Shown here piece by piece: positions 5,393 to 6,295 of a DNA stretch of 6,295 nt. Each line of letters starts with the position of its first letter. Position 1 is the first letter of the stretch. The DNA lies in the NCBI GenBank assembly GCA_001593875.1, contig LUCA01000058.1, positions 1 to 6,295 on the forward strand, read 5' to 3'. The notes beneath the pieces are model-generated. The model did no database searches and was not told the origin of the DNA. It saw only the letters and a program-made list of their open reading frames with translations. This stretch comes from Candidatus Bathyarchaeota archaeon B23 (GTDB taxonomy: Archaea; Thermoproteota; Bathyarchaeia; TCS64; B23). Position numbers and translations under genes: made by a program.

Positions 5393-5436
5393 TGGAGGTT
5401 ACGGCGTCTCAAACCTCCACATTTAAATAGGAGGTT
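5393..5436. repeat. Three alternating GGAGGTT/AACCTCC boxes at 18-bp pitch around a TATA box
   Basis: GGAGGTT (5394-5400), AACCTCC (5412-5418) and GGAGGTT (5430-5436) are perfect 7-mers in alternating orientation. Each adjacent pair is separated by exactly 11 bp. The first pair extends to 8 bp (TGGAGGTT/AACCTCCA). The second spacer contains the ATTTAAAT TATA box of the following gene. This arrangement fits a cooperative operator that would block TBP. Confidence 0.7.
5421..5428 (+). promoter_or_regulatory. TATA box of the small zinc-ribbon gene
   Basis: ATTTAAAT is centred about 36 bp before ATG 5461, predicting a start near 5451 and a leader of about 10 nt containing GAGAGGA directly against the ATG. 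It lies inside the second inverted pair of the repeat cluster. Confidence 0.6.
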
Positions 5437-5460
5437 CGCTGCCCTAAGTGGCTGAGAGGA

Positions 5461-5622
5461 ATGCCCCACTGCATCTCCTGTGGCAAGCGTATAGCGCCGG
5501 ATGAGAGGTCTGTGAAGTTTCCCTGCCCCAACTGCGGTGAGGTCACCATCTGGCGGTGTGAGAAGTGCCGCCTCTTCGGCAGGGAGTATCGATGCCCTAA
5601 ATGCGGCTTCACCGGGCCCTGA
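5461..5622 (+). CDS. Small archaeal zinc-ribbon protein, COG2888/HVO_2753-like (53 aa)
   Basis: A complete 53-residue frame from ATG 5461 to TGA 5622, too short for most gene callers. It has four CxxC knuckles: CISCG (4-8), CPNCG (22-26), CEKC (33-36) and CPKCG (45-49). It ends in the conserved GFTGP. The order, spacing and tail match the archaeal COG2888 zinc-ribbon proteins, once annotated as putative RNA-binding. In Haloferax volcanii the member HVO_2753 carries two zinc fingers and was linked to swarming and biofilm formation. The molecular role is unknown. Eight cysteines could hold two zinc ions. A TATA box and a symmetrical repeat cluster stand directly upstream. The 3' end overlaps the convergent propeller-repeat gene by 14 bp. 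Confidence 0.88.
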   Translation: MPHCISCGKRIAPDERSVKFPCPNCGEVTIWRCEKCRLFGREYRCPKCGFTGP

Positions 5623-6295
5623 TGGACGTTCCCCTCCGCCTATATAGGGTGAAGAGAGTTATCGAGGCGGCTGATAGGGCTGCCAGGGATGTGTAGATGA
5701 TCCATCTCATGGGGGGTCTCATCCCCTTCGGCGCCAGCTTTATGAGGAGCATATCCCAGTGTCTCTCCCCCGTCGGGGTGGTGTAGCCTACGAGGATGTA
5801 TCCGCCGTCCCTCGTCTGCTGGAGGCTCCACCCCCTGTCTCGGCCTCCGCCCCCATAGGTCTCGTTCCACTGGGGTTCCCCCTCCCCATCCGTCTTCAGG
5901 AGCCATACATCCCACTCCCCTGCGCCGTAGGAGGTGGTGCCGCCGATGAGGATGTATCCCCCATCCCTGGTCCTGGTGACCTCCCAGGCTATCTCCCTCC
6001 CAGGGCCCCCATAGGTCCTGTTCCAGAGGATCCTCCCCTCCTCATCGACCTTCATCAGCCAGTAGTCATAGTCTCCCGCCCCATAGGAGCCGGTGCTCCC
6101 AGCCAATATGTAGCCCCCCTGGGCCTCCTGAACGGAGAAGAGCCAGTCGTCGTCCTCCCCTCCATAGATGGCGCTCCAGAGTATCTCCCCCTCCTCATCG
6201 ATCCTTATGAGCCAGGCGTCGGCCAGCTCCCCCAGGCTCCCCGTCCTATATCCCGCCAGGATGAAGCCCCCCTCCCCCGTCTCCTGGACGTACCA
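5609..6295 (-). CDS. Propeller-like repeat surface protein with C-terminal membrane anchor (partial)
   Basis: The last 228 residues of a larger protein; the frame is open to the window edge, so the N-terminus (and any signal peptide) is outside. Four repeats of about 52 residues are visible, starting near visible residues 1, 51, 104 and 156. Each follows W-x-V/L-Q/T-T-xxGGYILxGxTxSYGAGxxDxWLxKxDxxGxxxWNxTYGG. Such repeats form beta-propeller blades in secreted archaeal and bacterial proteins. A single hydrophobic helix, RWIIYTSLAALSAASITLFT (197-216), is followed by the basic tail YRRRGTSIRAR. This gives a C-terminal anchor with the propeller outside the cell. The TTG at 6106 lies in the middle of a repeat and is not a start. 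Ligand and function are unknown. It overlaps the small zinc-ribbon gene tail to tail. Confidence 0.85.
   Translation of the reverse strand, partial: WYVQETGEGGFILAGYRTGSLGELADAWLIRIDEEGEILWSAIYGGEDDDWLFSVQEAQGGYILAGSTGSYGAGDYDYWLMKVDEEGRILWNRTYGGPGREIAWEVTRTRDGGYILIGGTTSYGAGEWDVWLLKTDGEGEPQWNETYGGGGRDRGWSLQQTRDGGYILVGYTTPTGERHWDMLLIKLAPKGMRPPMRWIIYTSLAALSAASITLFTLYRRRGTSIRAR

Noticed and set aside
5388..5455. Possible C/D box guide RNA (GTGATGG ... CTGA)
   Set aside because: The C box is imperfect and the internal D'/C' boxes are missing. The span includes a TATA box and operator-like repeats.

Overview
The window looks like a stretch of a GC-rich, probably thermophilic archaeal genome. Evidence for archaea: TATA boxes about 25-30 bp before gene or transcript starts; two tRNA genes without an encoded CCA; a geranylgeranyl-reductase-type flavoprotein, as used for archaeal lipids; a SlyD-like FKBP with a C-terminal extension; and a 53-residue four-CxxC zinc-ribbon protein of the archaeal COG2888 (HVO_2753-like) type. 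Heavy use of AGG/GAG codons fits a thermophile. A TACK-type lineage such as Bathyarchaeia is plausible, but the sequence does not settle it.

Layout. Positions 1-426 (-) hold the N-terminal part of a mandelate racemase/muconate lactonizing enzyme family protein, cut by the window edge. Then come divergent tRNA-Glu(TTC) (-) and tRNA-Met/Ile2(CAT) (+), each with its own TATA box in the 149-bp gap. Only 17 bp after tRNA-Met, a 12-TM MFS transporter begins at a TTG codon; it probably shares the tRNA promoter. The transporter's tail overlaps the tail of a convergent (-) operon: a winged-helix ArsR-like regulator followed by a ten-cysteine DUF3795 protein. Divergent from that regulator, across a palindromic TATA element (ATAAAGCTTTAT), lies a (+) operon of FKBP prolyl isomerase and geranylgeranyl reductase-family FAD protein, coupled by an ATGA overlap.

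After a short T-rich termination region come a (-) double zinc-ribbon protein of different base composition and a (+) 53-aa zinc-ribbon protein. The TATA box of the latter sits inside three alternating copies of GGAGGTT/AACCTCC at an exact 18-bp pitch. The window closes with the C-terminal part of a (-) surface protein made of about 52-residue propeller-like repeats and ending in a membrane anchor.

The most coherent functional unit is the regulator-DUF3795 / FKBP-reductase divergent pair. The most striking unexplained DNA structure is the 18-bp-pitched repeat around the zinc-ribbon promoter. No mobile element, CRISPR array or rRNA was seen.
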